Assembly (NCBI RefSeq): GCF_010015585.1
Contig: NW_022985078.1
Coordinates: 186,001-250,000 of the forward strand
Direction of reading: 5' to 3'
Origin: Eremomyces bilateralis CBS 781.70
Lineage: Eukaryota; Ascomycota; Dothideomycetes; Eremomycetales; Eremomycetaceae
Length of the DNA: 64,000 nucleotides
Below the pieces are notes generated by a model, which was not told where the DNA came from, searched no databases, and saw only the letters and a program-made list of their open reading frames with translations. Below are positions 11,146 through 23,348 of this stretch, one piece after another. The stretch's first letter is position 1. The number at the start of each line of letters is the position of its first letter. The position numbers and the translations under genes were made by a program.

Positions 11146-12902
11146 GGAGACTGGTTGCTGGCATGGCGGACACATGACGTTTTCAAGCCACTGTTCGAAG
11201 GCCTTGACAACGGGCGGAAATAATAGAACATACACAGTCCTTAGTGATTCAGTTACATTCAGTGGTTCCATAAAGTCATTGTGCACTGAACATCCTACCT
11301 CCCACTGACCAATCCCGCAAACTGCTACCGTTGCACGGTCCGACAGCTATGGATGACCAGTCCTATCGGTGTCCTCCACCGTCGTGCAAAACCATCTCCC
11401 CAGGTTGGTCCCAGTATGATCTTCCGGGAGGCACCTTCATGGCGTTCCTGGAATCAGTCCAGTCGCTGGGAGTTCGCTTAATGCACGATCGGGAAAAAAT
11501 CAGGAATACATTCCACCAGATCCACGGATCTGGGATTGGAACATTACCCAGCGGTTCTCGAAAACGATGACATACAGAACATCACTGATCAGCTGTCCCC
11601 GACTCTGCCCCCGAGATCCTACCACTTGTTCCTGGTCCATGTACGATATATCGCCTTTAATTTTAAGATCGCGCCAATCGGGAGACATATTCGGCATAAT
11701 TGGGGGGAAGTCCGTGGTAGCTACATGAACTGCACTGGATACGAGATTATATTCCAGAGCCGGAAATATCAAAGTCCTCAGATCGTCTAGTGACCTCGAA
11801 CATGCAAGATCCGAAAATGTACCTGAGCCCCTCTCGGGAGATATCAACCGGCTGCAGGATCGAGAGGCTTCACGCCAATTTCTAGGGGGCGATCGGAAGT
11901 AGGTAAGACGCTACAACAGTTAAGGGCCAGAAGCTTCCATATTGAAATATTCCAACGCTCCCTTTCTAGCTCGCTGTTCCTGAAACGCTCCATCCATGCG
12001 GTGACACAGCGTGCCAATAGTCCGATGTAAGCCAAGTAGTATAGGCAGAGCTTTGTGATTCAGTTGACCGCTCGACAGGGTTTCCATGGCTGCTTGTTGG
12101 GTACTATGGCAGTTCAGCAACGTGGCCGTGCTTCCCATCTTACCTCTTTTCTTAGAGTGTGCATTTTCGTTTTACATGTGAATCATTCCCGCTCATTTTG
12201 TCAGCGCCGGTAATCAAAGGGCAGCAGTTTGTGGCTCGCTTGAGTCATTAACAGCTTGCATATACGGGTCACATCCGCTACGCACCTGCTTCTAATGGCT
12301 CGCAGGTATGAATAGTGCCGCGAGGCGTTTCGAGGAGATTGCAATTGGGTTCGTTCAGTCTCTCCACTGGACTAACTTCGATGTCGGCCTATGGATGCCA
12401 TCATTTTACGTCTACAGCATGCTGTGGGACCCAGATCACGGTTCCATTAAGTCGGATACGCCGATATCTCAATAATTGAAGTTTTCGAACTGAACGGGGG
12501 ATTATGGGTCATGCATTGAAGCTCTGACCTTGCGGATTTCAACGTTAAGTATCGATTAGCGTCAAGAGTCCCGGGTTCGCAATCTACCAAAGGTCAGCTA
12601 GAACCGCCGTAGTCCGATGTCAATGCTTTAAGAACCAAGTACTGAAGCTATAGGGCATAAGTAGTTTAACATGGGCAACAAAGTCGACATCCTGAGTCTT
12701 CGGTTAATTGATTATTGTCTCGTCGTATTCGAGTATTTGATGGCTTTTAATCCTGCCTAGCCATACTTCAGCACTACATCACTACCTGGCTCCTTGAGAG
12801 GAGATACGCCGTTCGTTGAAGCTTCTCCTTTCCAAACGCATATACGCCCACATCTCGGCATCCCTTCACTTATTCGATTTCGAACCAGTTGGAACGCCCC
12901 TC
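11146..12902. other. Intergenic, no supported gene
   Basis: Open frames on both strands around 11330-11850 overlap in antisense and carry no motif. Nothing recognisable; the 3' end probably holds the promoter of the GT2 gene. Confidence 0.45.
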
Positions 12903-15211
12903 ATGGCGGGTGAACCGATATCAGTCGCTCCATCAACAGGCATGCCAAGCCAAGGAGCTCCTGAATGTGATGACCTTGGCCTGGCGTACATGCCGGAGGT
13001 TTGTTAAACTAGACATCAAAAGAAAGACGCTCAATTGACAGATGCTTAATATTAGCCCCTTCGCTATACTCGCTTTGAAGCTGCGTCGGAGCAAAGCTCT
13101 GTACGGTTTTCACCTTCGGATTCGGAATCGACTTCACAAACGCACACACCGGCACCTCCAGAATCACCCACTGGTGGGGTGGTTGACGGGACACCACTTC
13201 CTTATCCCCTACAATCCGAAGATCAGATTCAGCATATATATCCAAACATAACGGGAAGCTCTACTCACCCTAGTACCTCATCCTTCCAAAGCTGCATCAC
13301 GCAAGAGGAAGCGAGGCTAAGATGGAATTCCGAAGAAGAACTTCAACGCGTCTCGAAGGATATTCTGCGACTGCAAAAGTACGCGCTGATGATAGGCCTT
13401 TTAGGGGTCAACGGCGCCTTGATTTATATTGCTTGGAAGTACAAGCAATCCCATTACATCTTCCTGGTTCTCCTCGCGATGAATACATTTCTCCAGGCGG
13501 TCATGATCATGTGTTTGATCATCCACTACATCTTCACGAGGCTCCTCTGCTGCTGCCTGAGACGGAAAGAGAAGATCCCCGATCGGCCGGAACGCATTTG
13601 TATGGTGATTCCGTGCTATAATGAGACGAGACATGAGCTGGAGAGGTCCCTCGATTCTCTTGTCAGACAACAGGACCTGGATGGCCATGCACGGATGGCA
13701 CTGATTATCGTGGACGGAAATGTGAAGGGCAAGGGAATGGAAAAGACAACGCAAGAACATCTCCTGGATGACATATTGCTGAAAAGTAATCGGACGTACT
13801 TCCGCAATGGATATCGAGCACGAGATGGTCTCTTCATGGCATGTACCGTCCAAGACGGCTACTACAAAGGATTACCATATATCCTTATAGGAAAGAGATA
13901 CAACCAAGGGAAACGAGACTCACTATGTTTCATACGCTCCTTTTTGTACCATTTCTGCAACCGCTCCCAAGGAATCGAAACGATCTTCAATCCGAAGCTG
14001 TTCGATCACCTCGCAAATCTCCTCATCATCCATGGCTTGAACGAGGTCGACTACCTAGTCGGGATCGATGCGGATACCGTCCTTGCGGACGATTGCGTTT
14101 CAGAGATGGTGAAGGTTATAAGGACGGATCCAAAGCTTGTTGGCGTTTGCGGTCACGTCTGTGTTGACTTCGGAAACAGGCCATTCGGTTTCTGGGAGCT
14201 GTATCAGTAAGTGAGCTTTCCAGGTGCTGTTCGGAAGTGTTTGACTCACAGGATCCTTAATGCAGATACGTAGAGTACTCGCTCACCCAAGGCCTAAGGA
14301 GGATGTTCCAATCAAGGATAACAGGAAGAGTCAATTGCTTGCCAGGTACCTCAAACTACGACGTCGTTGGTCTATTGTATCTCCGCTAACTAACTTGAAG
14401 GTTGCTGTCAGCTCCTTCGTGTTGACCAGGCTACGTTCGGTGATAAGGTCCTTCGGGAAAAGTTTGGATACGTCCCGAAGCCCAACGATGGCATGACCAA
14501 GCATATCATGGGCAACTATTCAGAAGACTCGATACATGCATCGGTGATATTCTCTTGTTTTCCAAGCAAACGAACAGCCCAAGCACTCAAAGCGAAAGCC
14601 TATACGGTAGTCCCCGATAACTGGCGTGTCTTCCTCTCGCAACGGAAGCGCTGGAGTTTGGGATCGATTAGCAACGAGTTCGTCATGGCATGGCGTCCAG
14701 GTATCCTCCTAATTGAGCGGATCTGTTCCATCATCACATGCATAACCTGGTGAGTGTCTCCCATACCGTACTGGACAAGCTCGGTTCGCGGGCTTTCGCT
14801 GATGATGCTTCGAGGTTCATAATGCCGTTCATAATTGCTGCCTTTGCCGAACTGATATGGCTTCTCGTCCGGAAGGGCCCGAAGATCATCGATGATCATG
14901 TTTTCATCGGACTCTTAAGCGTGCTTGTGGTTCGATATATTTACTCGTTCTTAATCCTGGTCAGTCAAGTGGAAATTCCGAAAATCGTGACCTTGATTTC
15001 TGATCCTCGTTCACAGGCCTGGCTGCCATCCGGCTTCTTCGAACGGCTTCAGTTCTTCGTTGGGTTCTTCATACATCTCTTAGCTTCGCCTTTCATGAAC
15101 ATTATTATCATCGTTTATTCTCTCTTCTATAGCGACGATTTTAAATGGGGCAAAACAAGAGAAGTCGTTGAAGAGGAGGACACGATGGAGGAGAAGCGCC
15201 CAATGGTATAA
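12903..15211 (+). CDS. Chitin-synthase-like / hyaluronan-synthase-like GT2 polymerase
   Basis: Five exons: 12903-12998, 13056-14206, 14266-14345, 14401-14749, 14815-15211; introns 57, 59, 55 and 65 nt, one with branch GCTAACTAAC. All junctions keep frame and give 690 residues. Order: disordered S/T/P-rich N-terminus, two membrane segments (about 140-160 and 165-193), GT2 core with IPCYNE (217-222), IVDG, the metal-binding DADT (370-373), a SED acidic motif (483-485) and QRKRW (523-527, a variant of the QRRRW acceptor-channel motif), then three C-terminal membrane segments. Much shorter than division 1 and 2 chitin synthases and lacks a myosin or cytochrome-b5 region, so it belongs to the small processive GT2 group with bacterial NodC/HasA-like layout. 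Family role: adds GlcNAc (or alternating sugars) from UDP-sugars and exports the chain through the membrane. Product not readable from sequence. Confidence 0.9.
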
Positions 15212-15292
15212 ATCTCAAAAAGAAAAACTTTGTGTATCAATCCGAGAGTGAGCGAAAGGATAATCTGCATATGACATTGTAAAAAGATCAAG

Positions 15293-15373
15293 TCCTTGTT
15301 GGTGTAGTGGTAACATCTGAGCTTGTCATATGACAAGTCGCTCGAGCCCGGGGTTCAATTCCCCGACGAGGAG
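15293..15373 (+). tRNA. tRNA-Asp (GTC) with a ~10-nt intron
   Basis: Acceptor stem TCCTTGT pairs with ACGAGGA at the 3' end, discriminator G73. D stem GTGT/ACAT gives the G10-U25 pair, T arm CGGGG-TTCAATT-CCCCG is perfect. The anticodon stem TGAGC/GCTCG encloses a 17-nt loop; taking the standard seven positions leaves T-T-GTC-A then an insert at 15329-15338, then C38. Anticodon at 15325-15327. G34-U35-C36, G10-U25, C38 and G73 are the known yeast tRNA-Asp identity elements and all are present, which supports both the isotype and the intron position. No CCA is encoded, as usual in eukaryotes. Confidence 0.85.
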
Positions 15374-15374
15374 G

Positions 15375-15382
15375 TTTTTTTT
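15375..15382 (+). terminator. RNA polymerase III terminator
   Basis: Run of eight T starting two bases after the tRNA discriminator base. Confidence 0.8.
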
Positions 15383-18300
15383 CATCTTTTTCTTTTTGAC
15401 CGATATCAGTCGACATTAGAACTAAACCAGTCGGTATTGAGCAGTCTATGGGCCGTGGGGTAACTAACGTCTATACAGAATTTCTACCGGAGCAATACCA
15501 GTTACTACATAAGGAGGGAGATAGATGTGAAAGAGTAATAGAATAATGCTGTCTCAACTCCCACAGGGTTACCCAGGAATTAGCATACACATGATTTTTT
15601 AAAGCGATTATTCATATGGCTTGTCTGGTCGTGTATCCTAGTCCCTAGGGAATGCCACCCACCACCAGGTCCTGGGCGCCCGCCCCGACGGCCCTTACGT
15701 TTGGATACCGGCCACCGGGGCAAGTCGCCTAGGACAGGGTCTAACCGCCTGCAATGGGGCATGAGCGCCCCTAGTAGTAGCAGATATTTACAACACCTGC
15801 CTAACGTGGACAAGCTGAAGACCCAAAAGCTCCTCCCTTCTCTTATCTCTACAGCTGCTTTTTCAACATTGATTTTGGAGAAGTCATGAGTCGAAATAAT
15901 AGCAGTGGTATATGGGCGTTTGGCAAATGTTCTGTGTAGGAATAGAGACACCCAGCATGAGTAGCGATGAGCAGAGTTGACATTATGACACCCCGTAATA
16001 GCATTGACAGATCACCTCACTAAATACACACCCCGCTCAAACTTCTCGAAAATTCGAAATTCGAAACCACCAATTCCCTTCGGCAAGGGCAACGCGCCTT
16101 TGCTCCACCCGGCCGGTTGCTAGTAACAACATGAAAATGAAATCCCCACGCATGTGAGAAGCCACCGTCAAACCCAATCCAACATGCCAAAACACCAGTA
16201 GATTGTTTCCCAGGCCTTCAGAGTAAACATTCTCACGATGATTTACCTGTTTCATACGCAATCTGCTTCCATCCAGCAACCTTGGCTTCACAATAGTAAT
16301 TTGTTGTAGGCGTCCCTTTATGGCATTTCTCTTCCCTAAATCGTTGCTGAGAACCTTTCTATGGTTGTGCGCGCTTGGATTGACATTTCTCAATCATTCC
16401 ACACTGATTGGGGCCTTAATTAAGATCCGGATGGGCTTAATAGCATTGGAATGGAGTGTGTAGGTAGTAACCCAACACCCATTCATAGCCATCTAGAGTT
16501 CTCTCGGCTTGCATGTCATTGACGTTGGACCAAATTTAAGGATGGAAACATCTGCTGACATGAAATTCGATGGATTTCTGTCATGACTTACCAACAAGCG
16601 ATTCCCCAGTGGCTAGGATGGCAGTAGAATGGCTTTTGAATCAAGGTGGTCTGTTTGCTCTGCGGCTAATCTTCATAAGGCTCTAATGAAATCTGATCAG
16701 CAGGGCGCAAGATATGGATTCTTTTACCGTTAAGTAGCCAGGTCCTTGCTTCAACGGTCAGATTTTCCTTGAACAGTCTTCTAACGGTTTTTGAACGGTT
16801 GATTAACTGTTCATAGACGGTCTTGCTGTTTTCGACGCTTGTTGAAGGAAGGAACGACTGCATAACGAGTGCAAGAAATGGGGCCTGCGCCCTGCTGATG
16901 TAATGAAATATATATTTAAGGCATTACGGCATAAACATTTATTTGATTACTAATCTGGTCGTTCATATCGTCATGTTTCTATGCTCCCCTTCTCTCACCT
17001 TCTCCCACCGCCGCTATGGTGCCCATCTATCTGGTTATGGAACTAGGTCTTCAATTTTTTTTTGTTGTTGCGGACGAGTCTGGTGTTAAACTGTCAATTA
17101 TGGAGGACACCGAATATCGATTTGTTGAACTAGAGTCAACTGAAGAGGTAGGAACACTTGGTAGGGTTTGAGATACGTGAACCCACGGTGTCATGATGGG
17201 GAGAAGGTCGACGACGGTCTCTTATTGTTATTGCTGTCGCCAATAATAATCCGGACACAATGCCTCTTTGTCAACCGCAATCAAACTGACGAACTACCAG
17301 ACCGCGACCCGTTCACGTCCATGATGCTCAGCTACACCAATATCCAAACCATGGCATATCGGTGCGGCGACAGCAGGAGTTGATCCGAACTGTATGGTTT
17401 GGCGTAAGTTTCAGGACAAGGACAAGCGATTGCCCCTCAATGCTACCGTCCATCAGGTATAAAAGATGGCCCATCAACATCAGCGACCTTGAGGACCGAG
17501 TCATATATCAGCAATTATTATTTCATCTGATAAACTGGATGGCTGTTCGAGGTCTACAGTGCCCAGCTGTTTCGCTGCGGTTTCTGAGCAGATTTCATGG
17601 GAGGCATAGACAAGGCGGTCGCTATTACATCCCAACAACTTTTCGGATTTTCGATCCGGGATTCGTAGAGAGGTGTCTATCTTAATAGATATCTGTTATG
17701 GACATGGTTGCTCTTGCACTGTTGCACATCTGTATGGACTGCGGCCATTGGGCATTGAGAGATGTCGTTAATCTTAGATCACGATCCCCTCAGGGATCTC
17801 GATATGCCTGGGCGCCGGGCGGGCGTGGCTTCATTTGAGGGAAATCTAATTTAGATGTCGACCACAACTATCTTCGAGCGAAACGAAATCTCACAACTCA
17901 GAGGTCGGTTTACTTTCAAATCCTCGCTCTGATCTCGTGATGAGCTGCGAGGATCGAGATCCTGTGTGTCGTACCCATCACGATATTCTTCTATTAATCC
18001 ATCAACAGCAATCTCTCGGCGCCTTTTCATATCGCGATATATGATAGATCCGATGGGTCGCTTGATCTTTCTTTTCAGGCTCCTCTTACGGTCTTACCCC
18101 TCCTACTAGCGCCAAGGGTACGACTTTCCGATCCGAACGCGATGGAGATTGGTCAATCCCGGTCCCATAAATTAGAGGTTCATATAAAGGGTTGTATCTC
18201 AATCAATTTTCTTCGTCCATGGGACACAACTTCGCAGGCTCTTTGACTAACCTCATTTTCAATGGTAGCTCACGACTCGTCCTTTTCATGAAAGCAATGT

Positions 18301-18450
18301 CAGGCCAAATTGGGCGCAAAACTCGGCACGCATGGTGCCTTATGAATTCGAGACGTTTATAGTTCTTCCTTGTCTCGTTATCAGCACGCGTTTCTTTGGA
18401 ATTGCTCTTCAAGCTTGTCTTCTGTCCGTCGTTACAGAGTCACTGAAACC
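15383..18450. other. Intergenic, no supported gene
   Basis: About 3 kb without a recognisable gene. A GC-rich patch lies at 15650-15770. Frames at 17168-17690 give fragments without a domain I can name; they could be a decayed element. Sequence directly before 18451 is the likely promoter of the next gene. Confidence 0.45.
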
Positions 18451-20096
18451 ATGCGTTCGTTCAACTCTTCTCCAGCTGGAGCTTTGCTTTCATTGTCGCT
18501 CTCTCAGATCTTTTCTATTGCGCTTGCTCAATCTTCACCCCCTGTAGTTGAGCCAGTAGTAACCCCGACGGCAGCTCCAGTTCCTAGCTCAACCACAACC
18601 TCTGAATGGGTAGACACGCTCACAGCTCCTCCGGCCTTTCCCTCGTTTCCCACATTTGAATCCCAAGGTGGTGGCGGGTTAGGCGACTTTGCCGGCGAGA
18701 GGGGTGGCCTTGGCGGTGCTATCCTTCCAATCCCGTACGGCGAACCCGCCAATATCTCTACAATCACCGGCCAAGGTTGGTTGCGGTTTCTAAGGGTGAT
18801 AGCTCGAAGCTTGCTGATATGAGGAAGGAAATCCGTCCATATACGTTTGTTATAACTCGCATCTAGGTAAGACGGACATGGCCAACAGTAAATAGTTCAA
18901 CTCCAGTAGAACACTCACGTTGCTTAGCATACACGTCCAGCCGCCAGTCGTACATTTCGAACAAAATCCCTCTCAAATATAACACTACGACTATTCCGTA
19001 TTCTACGTGGGTAACAGCATTTCAAAATACCTCAGTCATCCCAACCACTCTCTGCGATGGCTATCCACGATTCCTGGACGAGACTGTCACGCCCGTCACT
19101 CTGACCTTTTCGGACAATGTGATGCGTGAGATCACTCAAACCGAGCCGGGGCCACTCCCGACGTGCACCATTGAAGAAACCTCTTGTACCTGGGCAATTG
19201 CCGCTTACGCGACAGCAACGTATTCATATCTGTCCAGCGTCTATAGCACGCACTTTGCCCAGACCGCAACCGGTCTTCCCAAGCAAATCGCCTTCAACTA
19301 TGTCCGGCCGCCGTGTTATACCGATCCGTCTTGTCCTGCGCCGTCCGCAAAGGCACACTGCAGTGCGGATTCGGAAGAGGGTACTGTTCTCTACTGGCCC
19401 GTGACAACTGGGGGAAATTTCTGCAACGGAAGCTCCATCGTGCCTGGCACGCCAACCGTGGCCGGTGCGCCAAACACCGCCGTCTTCCGCGGAGCCACTG
19501 TTACTTCGCCCACCGCGCTGGTTATTCTGCGGAAGGCAACCCTTTCTGCCGCATCGACGACCACCCGGCCAAATCAAGGATTGAACTGGCAACCGTGCGG
19601 TCATCCTGCCGATGTGACATTGTCTCTCGCCCCGGAAGAGCTCTCGACCTTCCGAACCGAGTACAGCGTCTCCTTCACAGATGAGGATTACACTTACTGG
19701 GAGACGTCTACCGTACTTGCACCGCTGCAGTTCCAGGACCTGAATCGTGGCGCCGTGCCATACAACGAGTACGCCAATGTACGGGGATGCAATATCAACG
19801 AGACACGATCCGACTACAGGCGATGCCCGAGCTCAATTTTGCCGGACTACACCCCATCATTGGTCTACCCGAAGCAGGCTATTGCTCAGGTCACTGACGC
19901 GAGCTTTGCGAACTTCTCGTGCTCAACCGGCAAAGTCAGGAAGAAACCCACATTCGTTCCAATCACTGCAGCAGCAATGGAAATGCCATCGGCGACGCAT
20001 TACGGGGCAGAGGTATCCGTGGGCCCAAGAACTAGCACGTTGAAACAAGAAGAGGTCGAGGAGGTGATGACTTTCGATGAGGCTAGAGTCTTCTAA
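18451..20096 (+). CDS. Predicted secreted glycoprotein, unknown function
   Basis: Start ATG at 18451 (context AACCATGCG) opens a signal peptide (MRSFNSSP... with LLSLSLSQIFSIALA), then a P/S/T-rich stretch and a glycine-rich stretch. The first frame must splice: the best model is exon 1 18451-18775 (donor GTTGGT), exon 2 18928-20096 (acceptor CTTAG), giving 497 residues in frame. The 152-nt intron is long for this locus, so a second small intron or another acceptor is possible. Exon 2 has many cysteines and several N-x-S/T sites, with repeated aromatic/threonine runs, fitting a cell-wall or extracellular protein. I recognise no catalytic domain. The last ~20 residues are acidic and there is no hydrophobic GPI-type tail. 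Confidence 0.65.
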
Positions 20097-20880
20097 CCAA
20101 ACATGAGATAGTCTTCTTATCGTATAAAGTTTTAGTCCAAGTTGGCTTCCATACTCCGTGATAGAGTGAACCGTTCACATCTAAATATCTAGATTTTCTA
20201 CCCAGCACTAGGGTTCTGAGACGGCTGAATCTTCTGAAGGAAACGAAAAAGGGGATAAGACGAGAATAATAGCAAATAGCCACTGTTTTGTGTAACTGGC
20301 AGCCTAGGATTTGACGATATCCCAGTTGGGCCCGTATAGGGAATCCAATTTGGCGAACAAATCGTGGGAGGTGGTACACTGCCGTGGGTGTCTTAAGAGG
20401 TGGTCCGGGGTCCATCCTCAAGCGCATATGGGCAACTAACACCTCGTCGTCTGCAGGCCTTTCAACTCCTTTGATCTCTTCAAGCGGGTTTTCGATAAAG
20501 GTGTGTAGTTTTACAATGACTAATTCTGTGGCCACGTAAGTTTTCCAGGACTCGAAGTTGTCTCGGTCTTGTAAGTGAGGGATCGAAGGGATCTCTCAGT
20601 CGGTCTTCCCCTTCTTCGACCTCAGACCTGTCAAGCCTACGCACTGTCGAGAGAAATTGAGAAGTTTGTATATGCTCCACCCTCTAAATGGGTATCTCCT
20701 GTCGAATCACTGTCAAGAATTCATTTCACAATCTTACCACAAACCTCTTCGCAAGCGCTCGAATTCCTCTCCTTGCATCCCCCCCAAGTACCTTTTGGGG
20801 TGCTTCTACTTCCACTGTCCGGTTTGAGCTCTCTGCAACGTCTCCTAGCAAGGATTAGTCGATATCATAGAGGTAGACTA
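20097..20880. other. Intergenic downstream of dead NLR
   Basis: A 150-codon minus-strand frame at 20083-20535 starts with a plausible ATG but has no domain I recognise; it may be a relic belonging to the NLR region or chance. Nothing else seen. Confidence 0.35.
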
Positions 20881-23348
20881 TCAGATGATACCTTCCAAAG
20901 GACCAAGTGATGACAATTCGTGCCCGATCCTTCGGCATTGATGACAAGACGGCCCAAGAAGAGCTTGGAAGCCCGTAAAAGCGCGCTTGTACATCGTTTC
21001 CGCCATAGATATCTTCGCTTAGGCAGCAAACAAGTCTCCGAGATTCCACAGAGTGTTAAGCGCTGGACTGTATCTCGCAACGACCTCTGTTCCCATCGCC
21101 TCTTCGTATCCATGCAGCGTTTGCATGTACATATTCTCTGCCTTACCCTGACTACCTTGGTTTGCGTAGAGCAGGCCCAGGTTGTTGATCGTACCGAGCG
21201 TCGAGATGTGCTTCGGTCCAAGTGCCTCCTCCTTTCCTTGCAACGCTCGCATGTACATCTTCTCAGCCTCACCCAGCTTGCCTTGCTTGGCATAGAGGTT
21301 GTCTAGGTTGTTGACCGTGTCAAGCGTCGATGTGTGCTTTGGCCCAAGTGCCTCCTCAGTTCCGTGCAGCGCTCGCATGTACATCTCTTCTACCTCCTTC
21401 AGTTTCCCTTGGTCGGCGTAGAGCAGGCCCAGGTTGTGAACTGCCCATTCAATACCATTCTGTGAAATGCCGCATTTTGATATCATAGATAAACACCTTG
21501 CTACATGCTGGAGGAGTCGTTGCCGTATAACCCACCATTCTTTTATATTATTTCCGGGAACGTGTAACCCGATAAACTTTAGAGTTAGCCTCACAATGTC
21601 ATTATTCCACTCTGGATTTAGAACATGCATCGTCCATGAGTGTACACAGCTATGCATTCTGTACCCTCCTGACTCCACTGAATCCCGTGAGAACGAGTTT
21701 GCTTCCACCAGTCCGTGGTTACACAACACTCGAACCGCTGCAACGAAGTTTTTTTGGTCTTCTGTGAGTTTTCGGATCCATTCTGGATCACTTGAATCGT
21801 TATGACAGGGAAGCTCGAACCAGAGGTCCTGGTTGTCAAAATAAGCCCACAACTGAAGGAACTGAGCCGAAAGTCGGTTCTGTTGTTCCACATGCTTGTA
21901 CGAGATGTTCCATGTGGTGTAGAGCGTTCGATCTTCGTACGAGTTCAGCTCAGGACTTTTCTCTTTCAGTTTCAACCATGATTCTTTATATTGATGAAGG
22001 TACTCAGCCAAACCGGTCGATACTTGATCAAGATATGCTCCGGCGGTCGCAAGTGCAAGAGGGAGCCCGTCTTATTCATTGACGAGCTTGATAGCATCGG
22101 GATCTGTCATCCTAGTTAGTATCCTCTCTATAGGGTCAAAATAATCCTCACCATTGTTCAATCCTTCGCGTCTTGACACGTTCGACAGGATCTTAAGGCA
22201 ATCCTGCACATTCTCCAGCTTTTGGACTGGAATGCCATGGCCGATTTTGACCTGCGACGACCGCGTGGTGATGATGATTGATCCTTGATAAGATTCCAGC
22301 AGGTACTTCTTAATGTCCAATGCCGTCGGATCCGTGTTACCTGGTACCTTGGAATTGTCGTAGTTTTCGTATATGGCCAGCCATCTTACGTTATTTCGGA
22401 GACTCAGCCACTCTTTGACGGCTTCTACCACTTCATCCAAGCTTCCATTCAAATCCACGGCGTTAAGACACTGGGCAGACGGATGCTCTTGGCGTATTCT
22501 CCGGGCAGCGTTCGCAAAGCTTTGCTTCAGAGAGACTTCATCTTTGATATTCAGCCACAAGATCGCTGAGTATCTATCTCTATATCGCTTCGCGTATGCA
22601 ACTGCCAATTGAGTTTTACCAATTCCCCCAAGGCCATGAAGAATAGCAACGCAACGGCTGCCATCGCCTCTGAGCGCCTTGTGTATTTCCATGAGCTCTC
22701 TTTCTCTTGCAACGAAGTGCTCGGTTTCAGCAACATCGGAAAGACTGAAAGGTATCGCGAAGTCTTCGAAGTGACGACCTATACCGGTCAGTACCCCCCC
22801 CACGGTTTCATAATGGAGAACGCCTTACGATTCGATGTATTTTCGATCTCAGCATGAAGCCGTCGAAACACATTATCTCTCCCCTCACCATAGATCGGTG
22901 AAATACTCACGCCAAAAATTCCCAACAACGAATAGACTTTGTCTTCCTCTTTGGTAGTCTCACGGTCCTCGGTCCACGATATTCGTTCCGTGACGCCGAA
23001 TTGAGAGAGGAGCTTTCTTCGAAGTGCCTCGACTGGGATTTCTACAACCTCGCGAATTTGTCGCTCTAGAGATTTCTTGCTCCCAAGCTTCCTACAATCG
23101 TTGGAGAAAAACTCCACCGATTCTGGGGCGATCAGCTCTTGCAGAGTCTAGCCTCGAGTGAACCATCGACTTTTTCGAAACTCGACTTTCCAATATTGGA
23201 AATGCGAGTTGTTAGGGTCCAAAATCGGTCCTGCGACATCCGAGAGGTAGACATAGCATCGTTCTGCATCGCGATACCACCGAAACATGGAGTTGATGGC
23301 TTCTGAGAGCTCGACAAGATTGGTCTTATCGATGCAGATGGGATCAAT
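20881..23348 (-). pseudogene. HET-NB-ARC-TPR NLR, disrupted
   Basis: Reading 23348 down to 20881: HET-domain codons from IDPICIDKTN through SMFRWYRDAE and WTEDRETTKEEDKVYSLLG to IYGEGRDNVFRRLHAEIE; a 50-nt intron (22828-22779, GTAAGG...ATAG); NB-ARC with P-loop LHGLGGIGKTQLA, SIIITTRSSQ and DGLPLALATAGAYL; then 42-residue kinesin-light-chain-type TPRs ending near GFQALLGP. The gene is a standard fungal STAND architecture for non-self recognition and cell death. It is dead as written: stops interrupt it in the HET domain (TAG where TGG is expected before TLQEL), between NE and DGLPLAL in the NB-ARC (TAA at 22072-22074), and in a TPR (TAA where CAA is expected, after DLFAA at 21019). Two of the three fit C-to-T change. 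The HET N-terminus is missing; the homology stops where repeat A begins. Confidence 0.88.

Noticed and set aside
11331-11850. Antisense pair of frames (80 and 115 codons)
   Set aside because: Mirror frames of each other with no recognisable motif; probably chance.
15650-15770. GC-rich patch as a possible gene or CpG-like promoter
   Set aside because: Stops in all frames within short distances and no neighbouring gene start.
17168-17690. Possible relic of a DUF3435-like gene
   Set aside because: A few residues recalled the C-terminal style of that family, but no definite motif such as YDFRRG was found.
20083-20535. 150-codon minus-strand frame below the dead NLR
   Set aside because: No domain and it overlaps the end of the secreted-protein gene; kept only as a remark.
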